The notes beneath the pieces were generated by a model that did not search any database, had not been told where the DNA came from, and saw only the letters and a program-made list of their open reading frames with translations. A stretch of 64,000 bases of DNA, taken from NCBI GenBank assembly GCA_014871385.1, contig CM026429.1, positions 17,278,751-17,342,750 on the forward strand. The letters are read 5' to 3'. Positions within the stretch are counted from its first letter, which is position 1. Each line of letters starts with the position of its first letter. This stretch comes from Ceratodon purpureus (lineage: Eukaryota > Streptophyta > Bryopsida > Pseudoditrichales > Ditrichaceae). Position numbers and translations under genes: made by a program. Of this stretch, positions 20,693 to 30,202 are shown piece after piece.

Positions 20693-22223
20693 CTCAACAC
20701 CTATCCCACAAATACCAAATTACCAAACAAATCTTCCACTAAAATTCCACCCCCAATTCAGTTATTACACAGATGGATCATTCAAACCCCCAAAGGAAAA
20801 GGCCAACGGTAAATGGAAAAGAGAAAAAGCCGGATACGGTATTTACAGCCCCAAAGGCCTCAATATCCCCAAAAGACTCCATGGACACCAAAATATACTT
20901 CGTGCCGAAATGATGGCAGTACACAAAGCACTGAGAATTATTAACACACAATTCCCCAACGAACCAGCATACATATTTACCGACTGTCTAAATGTACTAT
21001 ACCTACTTAATACACAAATAAAACACCCCACACTACATAATAGTCACCCCGACCAAACTACACTTGCCTCCATAGTAGAACTACTCCAACAAAGAACACA
21101 ACCAATTTCACTATACAAAGTAAGAGCACACATCAACATTGACGGTAACGAAGAGGCAGATTATTTAGCAAAGCAAGGTCTGAAACTAGCACACAGAAAA
21201 GCCCTACACCCGTACGAACATGCCCATGCCACTCCATTCTACTTCCAAAAAGATAACTGGCCTTCAAAAAACGATGTTCCAGACAAAGGACCAGTTAGAA
21301 CTCTAGAAAAACAAATCAAAAAATATGACAGAGAAAACAATCTAGAAAACATGGCCATACAAACCCCCAACATTTGCAAATGGACGGAAAATGTAGACAT
21401 AGACAATGTACTTTCTAACGAATTTTGGGAAAATCCAGCCATTACTGACAAGCAAAAATCATGCCTCATAAAATTCCGTACGGGAACTTACATGGGCCAA
21501 GCTAGAAAACAAATGTTCTTCGGAAGAGAAAGATTTCCATCCATCACATGTCCCATTTGCAATTCACGCGAACCGGATACATGGCTACATGTATTACTCA
21601 CATGCCAACAACAACATATACACTCCCTCCGAGTCAAAAGACACAACAAAGCAGTATGGGAAATTAGAAAACTACTAGTCTCATCCGAAAAATCTCGTTG
21701 TTTTATTCTAATGAATGCGGGCACCTTCAATGATAAACCCCCAGAAAATACCGTTCCCAATTGGTTACTTCCATGCACATGTGGCACTCAAAGATGTCAT
21801 TGTAACTCTAGATTTAGACCAGACATTCTTTGCGTTAAAGGTTTGCCGTACCAAAGCGACCCCCCTACAGCAATAAACCCCAATCTTACCATACAATTCA
21901 TTGAATTCACATACTGCAATGACAGATTTTCACCAGAAACATTTTTAGCTAAAACCAACAAATACAACCCACTAATTGCCAGTCTTACCGCTAGAGGATG
22001 GAAAGTTGACCCCCTCATTGTCATCACAGCAGGCGCTAGAGCTACCACACACATTCCTTCAATGAAACTACTTGCAGACAATTTCAAAATACCATGGCTT
22101 ACCATCAAAAACACCTTTAAAAACATAAACACTATTGCCATACAATATGCCATGTCTATACTTCTCCACAAAAGAAGAATAGAAAACCACCAACCACTAC
22201 CCGAGACATTAGATCCCCCATAG
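20634..22223 (+). CDS. LINE ORF3: RNase H, CCHC finger, possible PD-(D/E)xK nuclease
   Basis: 529 codons from an ATG at 20634, overlapping the last 59 bases of ORF2 in the +1 frame. Residues about 42-185 are an RNase H type I domain with the full acidic set: Asp47 (YYTDGSF), Glu92 (LRAE), Asp117 (FTDCLN) and Asp176 (EEADYLAKQG). It would remove the RNA strand after first-strand synthesis. Residues 306-324 form a C-x2-C-x9-H-x4-C finger (CPIC to HVLLTC). Residues about 395-450 contain RPDIL, then IEFTYCND with Glu424, then lysines (AKTNKY), and further ITAGARA. This order resembles the zinc knuckle plus RPD..E restriction-like endonuclease of R2-type LINEs, although the spacing from RPD to Glu (26 residues) is longer. 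In many LINEs RNase H is fused to RT; here it sits on a separate frame. ORF3 needs reinitiation or frameshifting for expression. Confidence 0.88.
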   Translation: MSIPVKKWSKSYFPNTPANSSTPIPQIPNYQTNLPLKFHPQFSYYTDGSFKPPKEKANGKWKREKAGYGIYSPKGLNIPKRLHGHQNILRAEMMAVHKALRIINTQFPNEPAYIFTDCLNVLYLLNTQIKHPTLHNSHPDQTTLASIVELLQQRTQPISLYKVRAHINIDGNEEADYLAKQGLKLAHRKALHPYEHAHATPFYFQKDNWPSKNDVPDKGPVRTLEKQIKKYDRENNLENMAIQTPNICKWTENVDIDNVLSNEFWENPAITDKQKSCLIKFRTGTYMGQARKQMFFGRERFPSITCPICNSREPDTWLHVLLTCQQQHIHSLRVKRHNKAVWEIRKLLVSSEKSRCFILMNAGTFNDKPPENTVPNWLLPCTCGTQRCHCNSRFRPDILCVKGLPYQSDPPTAINPNLTIQFIEFTYCNDRFSPETFLAKTNKYNPLIASLTARGWKVDPLIVITAGARATTHIPSMKLLADNFKIPWLTIKNTFKNINTIAIQYAMSILLHKRRIENHQPLPETLDPP

Positions 22224-22425
22224 TCAAAGAAAACCCCTAAATATAATCAAAAATTTTAGTAGCTAGAGCTACTTTATTTGAATTGATAGCATACGGGTGT
22301 CAAGTCTCTTGTCAACTTCTCACAGAGGGGGCTGTTGGTTGGCACAACTCTCTACTGCCTGCAAATTGCCCACTCAGCAGTACCAAGCCACTTCATCCCC
22401 CACATCCACTCAAACGAGTCCATCA

Positions 22426-22500
22426 GGGTTCGAACCCGGACCAGATTAATGAGACAAACGCTCACCTCCAACCAACAAACGAGCTCGTGGCTTGGTGTCC
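22426..22500 (-). other. tRNA-like segment (SINE-type head) in antisense within the LINE 3' UTR
   Basis: On the minus strand a B-box-perfect GGGTTCGAACCC (22426-22437) is preceded by TTTGTCTCATTAATCTGG, which looks like an anticodon arm with CAT, and by GAGCTCG..TTGGTTGG, an A-box-like stretch. Order and spacing are those of a tRNA 5'-to-3'. The acceptor stem does not form well, so it is not a functional tRNA gene. A decayed counterpart lies near 8380-8500 in the older copy at the equivalent place, so it belongs to the family's 3' UTR. Confidence 0.65.
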
Positions 22501-22692
22501 AAAATTGAAAACAAATGAATCTTGAGTTGATAAATCACTACTATTACTGGCTACTTGTTACTAGTTACTGGTTACTGGTTACTTTGTGACTAAAGTGTCT
22601 ACTCTCGAAAGGGGGGAGTAGATCTTTACTTCCATACCTTTGTCCTGTGGGCATTGGCTTGGGGGTGGATCGAACAGACACTTAATTCACTT

Positions 22693-22711
22693 CGGTCTCC
22701 TCCGGAGACCG
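22693..22711 (+). other. Terminal 3' hairpin of the LINE
   Basis: CGGTCTCC and GGAGACCG pair perfectly (8 bp) around a TCC loop, 13 bases before the end of the element. The older copy keeps AGACCG and GTTTCTCT at the corresponding place (near 22860-22877). A 3' stem-loop recognised by the RT is known in stringent-type LINEs; that role here is inferred. Confidence 0.7.
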
Positions 22712-22724
22712 TAGTTTCTCTCTC

Positions 22725-22737
22725 TTCATTTAACGTA
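22725..22737. repeat. Right target-site duplication of the intact LINE
   Basis: Identical 13-mer (TTCATTTAACGTA) to 8540-8552, directly after the element's CTCTCTC end. Confidence 0.85.
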
Positions 22738-22880
22738 CTTAAAGTGTCTACCTTCTAACAAAATAGAAGTATTCTTGTACATATGTTCTGATGACCCTAA
22801 GAATTAGAAGCAAAATACTTGACAAAAAGACGCTTCATTCACACTGGCTTCCTTATTCTAAGAGACCGGAGTTTCTCTTC
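22738..22880 (+). mobile_element. 3' tail of the older LINE copy, displaced by the insertion
   Basis: This segment aligns with the last ~140 bases of the intact element. TAAAGTGTCTAC near 22740 repeats 22590, AGACGCTTCATTCAC near 22830 parallels AGACACTTAATTCAC near 22677, and AGACCGGAGTTTCTCT near 22860 parallels AGACCGTAGTTTCTCT at 22706-22721. It continues the relic interrupted at 8539. Confidence 0.75.
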
Positions 22881-23144
22881 TTTGCTCGTGGGTTGACTTT
22901 TTAGGAGCATGCTACAGGAAGGTTTCTTCCATGTTTATTCATGTTTCATATTTCCATCAATGTTGAACGACTAGTTAGAGCTCTTATCTTGGTTTCCAAA
23001 ACGGCGTTTTGGTCTCTATAGTTTTGTGAAATATTTGCCAAGGTTAGCACTATGTCCCACTTCCACTCACTTAATATCCTATGTATTGATCAATTTTGTA
23101 CATAATAAATCCAAAACAAGGAATTCCCAAAAAAAATTGGAAAA

Positions 23145-23201
<57 letters not shown>

Positions 23202-24273
23202 CTACAATGTCTAAATTCAAAAAGAACTATATATTTTTGAACTTTTCATCAATTTTGCAAATCATGTTATTTAATTCAAAACTAATATTAAAAAAAAATA
23301 TAATCATTAAAATTACAATAAAGGCAATAAAATACAATTAGAATTTTATTTAAAACATAGAACATGGTGTAAACATCCATGTGACTCAAATCTAAATACA
23401 TATATCAATTAAATATTTTGCACCTAAAGTTTTATTAACAATATCTATTTCCAACTTACTACACAACTTACTATAAAATATCATCACTATCAAACAATTT
23501 GTCTAGAACTTATATGTCTTCTACATCTTCATTTTGATCATCTACAATAATTACACCATACAAAGAATTGTAGGCATGGAATCATATAGCCTCTGCTTGA
23601 AAGTTTATTTTACATGATTTCATCAACCTACATTTTTCTCATCATTTTACATTTATACATGTATACATGCTTGAAAGTATATTTCTTTCCATATTTGTAA
23701 AAGCCAAGTACACAAGTCTTTAGGTACTATACCTAATCTCAAATCAAGTTGAATTTTAGAGACATTTTCTTTTGATTGATTTTGAATGCACAATGAAGAC
23801 CATTGCTTGCAATACCTCGTGAAGCCATACTTGATAGGCCTTTAAAAAATGAAATATGCTTGTTAGAGTTGTGATGTGGGATTAGCTTGTATAAACAAAA
23901 CAAAAATGTCAGCGTATTTGTGCTTCATCTAGATGAAAAATGCCTCACATTTGTATATAGACTAGCAATTTATCATGTTTTGACTTTGATGCCATTCCCT
24001 CTTCTACACAAACTTACTCAAAATTTGGAATAAGACTACTCTAAAGAAATTGTATACATGTATGTAGGTTTGACCAATGATTTGTACTCATAGTGAAGTC
24101 GATATTAAAATCAAAAGACGAAAAGAGATAATTGCTTTGAAGTACAAATGTAGTATACAAGTACAAACAATGAATGGAGTGAGATATGGCCTTATTTTGA
24201 AGGCCTCTAGAGCATCTCCATCCCATTCCAACAACAGCACATGCATGGAGTGTGCAGTAGACTGTGTTAGCAT
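22881..24273. other. AT-rich intergenic DNA with a (TA)27 microsatellite
   Basis: A pure TA run occupies 23146-23199. The rest is AT-rich, with short frames only; the YIYIY-type translations here are products of the microsatellite. No gene or RNA recognised. Confidence 0.6.
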
Positions 24274-24471
24274 TGATGTCAGACCTACTTTTTGTATCCT
24301 CTCCATTGGACTTGAGCCTCTCACTTCAAAGACGCCACATTTCACCACTTCCTCCTCCTTTCTAACTTAGACTGATGTCAGACCTACTTTTTGTATCCTC
24401 TCCATTGGACTTGAGCCTCTCACTTCAAAGACGCCACATTTCACCACTTCCTCCTCCTTTCTAACTTAGAC
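24274..24471. repeat. Perfect 99-bp tandem duplication
   Basis: 24274-24372 and 24373-24471 are identical by eye, each starting TGATGTCAGACC and ending near CTTAGAC. The absence of differences indicates a recent duplication or an assembly artefact. The unit has no recognisable coding content. Confidence 0.92.
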
Positions 24472-25828
24472 TACTTCCTAGCACCTTCAAATCCTAAAAG
24501 TTTAGTGATTCCATTGGTGCAACCCATTTCCTCCTATCCATCATGTTTGACAAATCGCACTTAGGTGTCCGACGCCGTAAAAAGTCAAGTTTTACAATTC
24601 ACACTGGTTGACTCCAAATTCCAATTAAAGGGATTGAATTTGGAGTGACCAACATTGAATCAAAGATTGGCGAGACTGCGATGGCCATTATGTCGGGGCT
24701 TCTTATGATAAATCCACCATTGCCGACCACAACAATAAAGATGGTCTTACTTTCACTACTTGGTTGCACATCTCAAAGTGATTCTGAAGGGACATTCCAA
24801 TCCACTTGCAAATCCCTTACGCCGCGTGGTACTCATGGCTATCTATAAGACTTAGCCACCACACACTTGTCATTTTAACCTTATCATTGACTTTGCTTAC
24901 TCAATGTAAGTGGGTTGGCATGTATCTGTTCACTTACCCGCGCTACATGTGCACCATGTGGTAAAACAATTTTTTTTATTTTCTCCCTTTTCTAAATCTA
25001 CCTCAATACACACTCTATTTACAAAGTCATAACTACAAGCTATTCCAAACTTTAATAATAGAATCTACAATCTTAACAAATCTTTCCAACATCGAATTTA
25101 GGTAAGCACCATTCAATTTTATCAATAAAGGTGATTTGCATTGGATGTAATATTCCATTTCTTACTAATAATTCCCATTAAGTAACTTGGTTTTATTGAC
25201 CATTTCAATCAGTTTGATATTGTTAGATCACTAGCTTGACCCGTGCCGGCCACTGGCACATAAAAAAATTCATAATAGATATCAAGTACAAAAAGCAAGC
25301 GAGAAACAAGCATAGCGCAACGAAAAAGTTGTGCAACAATTTCAAGAACACTCGTAGAATGCCAAAAACGCCTCAAGCAAGTTTCACTGCGGAGCTTAGT
25401 CAAATAACCACTTATTCAATGTGTAAATGTTATGCATTGACAAATACACAAAAAACACTTCCATCCTTATTATATGGATTTTTTTCCCAAGTGCATTCAT
25501 TACTTACGGATACTAGGTGATTACTTGCTCAACATTTTCAAACATCTAATAGACTTGAACATTCAAATTCAAATGATTTTTAAAAAATTCGAATGATTTT
25601 TAAATGATTTCAAATGATTTTTAAACAATAAGACTCCAATTCAAATGATTTTTAAAAAAGTTTTCTTGTCCATTCCATAGTCACCTTCCACTTTCTTAAG
25701 AGCTCAGGTGCACATATCTATGTAAACCTTAGAATAACTGGTTGTACCGTCTTAGTATTCAAAGACAAACTTCAATGCTTCGTCACTGTAGTTTCAATAG
25801 TAATGTAGGATGTTGCAGAATTGCCATT
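24472..25828. other. Intergenic DNA with a short AAATGATTTTTAAA repeat
   Basis: No gene recognised. Around 25568-25665 a motif like CAAATGATTTTTAAA recurs several times at 15-30 base intervals, a small degenerate minisatellite. Confidence 0.4.
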
Positions 25829-25995
25829 GTTCTAAAATGGTTCCAATGTACTGCTTTAGCTTATTTTAGAGCGGAAATGTAGGCGGTTAGTACATTTCTT
25901 ATTGTTTTAGATAACAATGAATAAGAAATGAACTAGTTACCTTCATTTCCGCCCTGAAATGAGCTAAAGCAGTACATTGGAGCCATTTTAGAACA
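25829..25995. mobile_element. Foldback (MITE-like) palindrome of ~167 bp
   Basis: The left arm beginning TGTTCTAAAATGG and the right arm ending CCATTTTAGAACA are reverse complements over about 80 bases each, with scattered differences and a very short loop near 25910. Almost the whole element is one hairpin. It looks like a foldback MITE or a hairpin RNA source. A clear target duplication was not found; the palindromy weakly continues a few bases outside. Confidence 0.8.
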
Positions 25996-27299
25996 CTAGC
26001 AATTTTAGGTGTTCCTATCTTAAAGGCTCTTTTCCTTCATCCAATCAATTCACATAAGATCCTCTTATCATCTTTTTTTGCTTTTCAAGTTGACGAACAG
26101 ATGATGGTGGTGGGATATCTACATGATTTCCAGGAGTAGTAGATCATGCAATGCATTTTCATTTAAATTTTTTATTCAAATCAGATTAGATACAAAACAA
26201 TATTCAAAAATATATAATTAGTAATTTAGTAAATTTAAAATAAAATAAACTTGAAAACATTTCAAACAAACTATAGTGAAGTAGTAAAAATGTATCTACA
26301 AGAACTCGCATTCATAGAGTCAAGAGAGTCATTTGAGGTTACATTTTACAAGGTTTTCCAAATGGTTGTTTAAATTTTGGAAGCTTATCAACTTCTAATG
26401 TTGTCCTTCTTGGAGCTTCCATCTCAAGTTCATATCAACTTCTAAAATTGTAATTTTGGACCATCTTCACTTTTGTTTTCTGAAGTTTTTCCATGCTTTT
26501 TATTTTGAAGCCATTGAAGAATGAAAGGCTAAGTTAGCATCCACTCTATAGTCGCAACATCTCTGACATCAAAATCTCTACTTTCTATAATCAAAACCTT
26601 CAGTCTCTTTCTACAACATAAAAAATTATTGTGAGATTCTATGTTTTATACATTTCCATTTTCTAACATTCTCTCTTATTGCATCGAAAGTGATAAAGAT
26701 CTAATGATTCTCAGCATAAGGTAGTGGTACCAGAAACCATCCAAATTTCAGGTTTGCTCATTTGGAACAATGGTGGGAATTTTTTATAATTTTTGGATGG
26801 AGTTCAAATCTAGTGCAAAGCCATCCCAAAGAAAGATTCATTTTTTGAGTATGTCTAGAATTTCCTATGAATTTTTTAGTGTTCAGCCCTAGGGGGTCCA
26901 CTAACCGCTCATAGAGTCATGGTTAATATGACCACTTGGATTCTGAGATAGGACGTTTTTGCACCAATCAGAAGCACTCAATTTTTGCAGCCATGGACAA
27001 AATTAGAACGCATTTGCACAGTTTCAGGAAATAGGCTAGGTGACTGCTACTGGTCGGTTTTTGCTACCACTACCTTAAACCTAAGCCAATGTTCACAGAG
27101 CAGCAAATCCGAACTCACAAAGTAGACAGCCTTAACAAGCGAGACACACTAGGGCTGTTCAGAGCCCTAGATGAGGCCACTTGAAAGGGTCACTAGAAAC
27201 ATACCTTGTATTAATAGAATTAAAGGATGCCATTTAATGCCATGAGCTCCTCTTTTGGGCTCCACTTGATGAATATCACTTAACTATTGACCTTTATTT
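25996..27299. other. Intergenic DNA, nothing recognised
   Basis: AT-rich at first, more balanced toward 27 kb. No frame longer than about 60 codons and no recognisable RNA or transposon ends. Confidence 0.4.
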
Positions 27300-27985
27300 T
27301 TGTCACTTTCCAATGCCTTTCTTTCCAGAAGCTCCCCTCCTTCCAATGCCTCCAAACCATGTCCACAACTATCATGTCATGGGCCGTGTGAAGGCACCAA
27401 ACTTTGGCAACCCATAACTTGGCCAATTTTACTCCGATTTGCACACTTCTTGGCTTCATCTCGCACGCTCTCTCACGCTCTTTCCATCGGTATAAGGCAC
27501 GGCCGCTCATTCCTCCGCATGCAAAAGTTGGATTTGTGGGTGCACCGTCCAATTCCAAACTTCGGCGACCCATATCTCCGTCAATTCTTTCCCGATTTGT
27601 GTGTTTTATGCACCTATCTTGTGCACTTTTTGATGATCTTTCCAGCGGTATAAGGCTCGTCTTCCCATTCTTTGCCATTCAAAAGTTGCATGTTGAGCCG
27701 TATCACCTAGGAAGAACAAACTTCGGCGACCCATATCTTCTAAAGTTCGTGTCCGAATTCCACATGTTTTTTGGCTACATTCTCTCTGATTCTTCATGCT
27801 CTTTCCATTGGTATAAGGCTCGCCTTTCCATTCCTTTCCATTCAAAAGTTGGATTTTCGGTGCCCATTCTGACACTAAACTTCGGTGACGCATATCGTGG
27901 GCTACGGTTGAGGGTTTCTTATGTTTTTTGGGTGCATTGTGTCTAATTTTCCATGCTCTTTCCATCGGTATATGGCTCGGCCTCT
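27300..27985. repeat. Satellite-like tandem repeat, ~159-bp unit, about four copies
   Basis: The landmark AACTTYGGCGACCCATAT recurs near 27400, 27558, 27719 and 27878, so the period is 158-161 bases. A second landmark, CTCTTTCCATCGGTATAAGGCTCG, occurs in each unit and in partial units at both ends. Copies are about 75-85% alike by eye. Open frames on both strands across this region are by-products of the repeat. The period falls in the range of plant satellites. Confidence 0.85.
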
Positions 27986-28751
27986 AATTAGGAAAAGAAG
28001 GAGACCAGTGGAAAGAACATGAGCTACACTGCTGACGAGGCCAAGAATGGCGGTGACGAGGCCAAAAAGAGATCACTTGAAACTCATCGAGGAGGGTGGA
28101 GGCCTCCTCGATGAGTTTTCAGTACCGGAAGACTATCTTGTGACTACAAACCAGGATGAAAGGACACCTGTTGTCAAGTGGGGAAGTAGCCCCAGTCAAG
28201 GCTCTGAACACCCCTACTGACAAGACTGCCATTCAGATGGCCAGGCACCTGCCTGACCAGGCAGAAATGAGATTTCCAGATCCGAAGCTCGGGACTCGGT
28301 TCGGACCGACTACCGAGAAGGTTCGGCGACGGACCGGGGAGGTGAGGTGGACTGTGGGAGCGTGTTCCAGGCAAAGAGCGTCGGACGGTGCCCATGGCCC
28401 GAGGGGGCGGACCGAAAACCGTCACCAAACCCGAAATCAACACCGGAGAGGAATCCTAGATGCACCAGAGTCAAAAACTTAGGAGGGTGTAGAATTCAGG
28501 GGGGGGGGGGGGGGGGGGGAGAGGCGCATCGGTGGCGTCGCCGGGGGGTTGCAGGAGCCATCGTCGATATGGTGCATCGCCGATCGCCAGTTGCAATCAC
28601 TCAGCGTCGCTTGCGTCCCTCTTTTTTGCTTGTGCTGCTTGTCCCGCTCCCGCCCCCATCCCACTCAGTAGTAAATCTTGCGCGCTCTTGTGTTGTGTGT
28701 GCTGTCGCGGAGGAGTGTTGTCGCGGACGAGTTCTCATTTTGCAGTTCGCA
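27986..28751. promoter_or_regulatory. Region upstream of the REF/SRPP gene: hairpin and G-tract
   Basis: A perfect 16-bp inverted repeat (28080-28095 with 28103-28118, 7-base loop) lies at the left. A run of 21 G (28499-28519) follows, and the segment 28300-28751 is GC-rich, as expected for a promoter and 5' UTR. Open frames here have no recognisable product. Confidence 0.45.
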
Positions 28752-30202
28752 ATGGCGGAAACCGACAAGGTAATGTTTCGCCTCTGGTGCCTGACGTGCT
28801 GTGCTGTGCTGCATGTGTTGTTGTGGGTTTGCAAAGTTGGGGTCGGGGTTCTTGTGAGTGATTTCCTGCTGGGCGCACTGGCTGTAGGGCGATCTTGCGC
28901 GTATTTTGATTTGCTGCGAGGCTGACTATGTGATGAATAGGATGGGGTTTTGTGTCGTATAATTCATGTCTTGTGTGTGTCTGTTGTTGTTGGTGTTGTT
29001 GAGTTTTGTGGCAATGTTTGGGGGCGCAATCATTAGTATGGACGAGGCATGTCCATGCTTGTATTTTGTGAGGTGTTTGCTGTGGTGAGTGGGAGTGAAG
29101 CAAAATGCCTTCAACCGTCTGGTGAGACGGTTCATTGATTTTTTTAATTTTCTTATTAATAGGTCTTTCACTGCTATGTTATGAACTAGTGATTTCAGTG
29201 TGAATTTCTGGTTGAAGATTAAGGGTAGCGGCTGTAAGGAGAGGCTGAGGCTGAGGGTCATCAGTGTGTTTTGGTTTCTTATTGTAGCCTACACGCATCC
29301 TAAATTTCTCACATCTGGCGTGACGCAGAGCTCACCTTTACATTTTGTTGTGCTTTCTGTTGCACCCGCTGACTTACTTCCTGTCTCTCGCAGAGTTCCG
29401 ACCTGAAGTATCTTGGGCTCGTTCATGCGCTTGTCTTGCAAGCAGCAGCCTATCTGGCTACACTTTATGCTTACGCGAAGGACAGTTCGGGGCCTCTGAA
29501 ACCCAGCGTTGATAATGTTGAAGGGACAGTAAAGACCGTCGTCGGCCCTGTTTACCAGAAGGTGGAGGGGAAGCCTTACCAGCTTCTGCAATACGTCGAT
29601 AGCAAGGTATTTCATCATAAGTCGATCTGTCCAGAATGGCAGTAATGGTATAGCTGACTCGATTGGTCATTTCATAACTTTCTGTGCGTTTTTCAGAGTC
29701 TCTGGCTTGAGGAAATTATTTATGTAAGTGTAATAATCCTGTATATGAACGTGATGTGCAGGTTGACGACACCTTCACATATGTTGACGGCGTCGTACCG
29801 AAGTACGTGAAGGATAAGTCCTACCAGGCACTGGATGTGGCCAAACAAGCTCCAGATGCTGCAAAAAGCATCGTTGCCGATGTTCAGTCTCGTGGAGTTT
29901 ATTCAACTGCGTCTTCTTACTACGAGAGATACGAACCAGTTGCTGAGCAGTTGACGTTCGACGCATGGCAGAAGATTCTTACTGTGCCATATGTTCCTCA
30001 AGCTGTGAATGTTGCTGCCCCTGCCGCTAGATTCGGAGCTCTTCAGTACAACAACATCGCGAAAGGGTTGAAGACGAAGAACTTTCCCTTGGTCGGCTAC
30101 CTTCCTTTGGTTCCTATCGAGAGAATTGAGAAAGCTCATGCAGCTGCTGTTCCTGCTTCCGCAGGCACGGCTCCTTCTGCTCCTGCTGTTACTGCCGAAT
30201 AG
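28752..30202 (+). CDS. REF/SRPP family lipid-droplet-associated protein (3 exons)
   Basis: Exons: 28752-28769, 29394-29606, 29762-30202, all with GT-AG borders and phase 0 joins, giving 223 residues. The start MAETDK is followed directly by the first intron. Exon 2 holds the family's first block (LKYLGLVHALVLQAAAY, then VEGTVKTVVGPVY), and exon 3 continues with VVPKYVKDKSYQALDVAKQ. Rubber elongation factor / small rubber particle proteins, called LDAPs in plants without rubber, are amphipathic proteins that coat lipid droplets or rubber particles and also respond to stress. There is no signal peptide. The Ala/Pro-rich tail (from about residue 205) is typical of variable C-termini. The family is clear; the organism's use of the protein (lipid droplets) is inferred. 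Confidence 0.92.

Larger units (their letters stand above)
8553..22724 (+). mobile_element. Intact ~14.2-kb non-LTR retrotransposon (LINE) with APE, RT, RNase H and 2A
   Basis: This is a single inserted unit bounded by a perfect 13-bp target-site duplication. In order it holds a GC-richer 5' UTR (8553-8948), ORF0 (to 10931), ORF1 (12264-13892, with an upstream open extension), ORF2 (13895-20692), ORF3 (20634-22223) and a ~500-bp 3' UTR ending in a short perfect hairpin followed by the duplication. There is no LTR. The APE endonuclease plus RT architecture makes it a LINE, and its length is about twice that of usual LINEs. Apart from one TAG between ORF0 and ORF1 the reading frames are open, and the duplication is unmutated, so the insertion is probably recent. 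It lies within the 3' UTR region of an older relative. Confidence 0.93.
22224..22724 (+). other. LINE 3' UTR
   Basis: Follows the ORF3 stop (TAG at 22221-22223) and ends at the right target-site duplication. It contains an antisense tRNA-like segment (22426-22500), a short TTACTGG-type repeat near 22550-22583 and a terminal hairpin. No poly(A) tail is present, so the element probably primes on a structured 3' end and not on poly(A). Confidence 0.75.

Noticed and set aside
22426-22500. Functional tRNA gene
   Set aside because: The acceptor stem does not pair and the segment lies inside a LINE 3' UTR with a decayed twin; only tRNA-like.
23026-23341. Frames with Tyr-Ile repeats
   Set aside because: Product of the TA microsatellite.
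27280-27965. Long open frames on both strands
   Set aside because: They arise from the 159-bp satellite; translations repeat with the unit and show no domain.
28347-28925. Plus-strand frame of 192 codons before and through the REF/SRPP first exon
   Set aside because: Wrong frame relative to the real gene and includes the poly-G tract; no domain.
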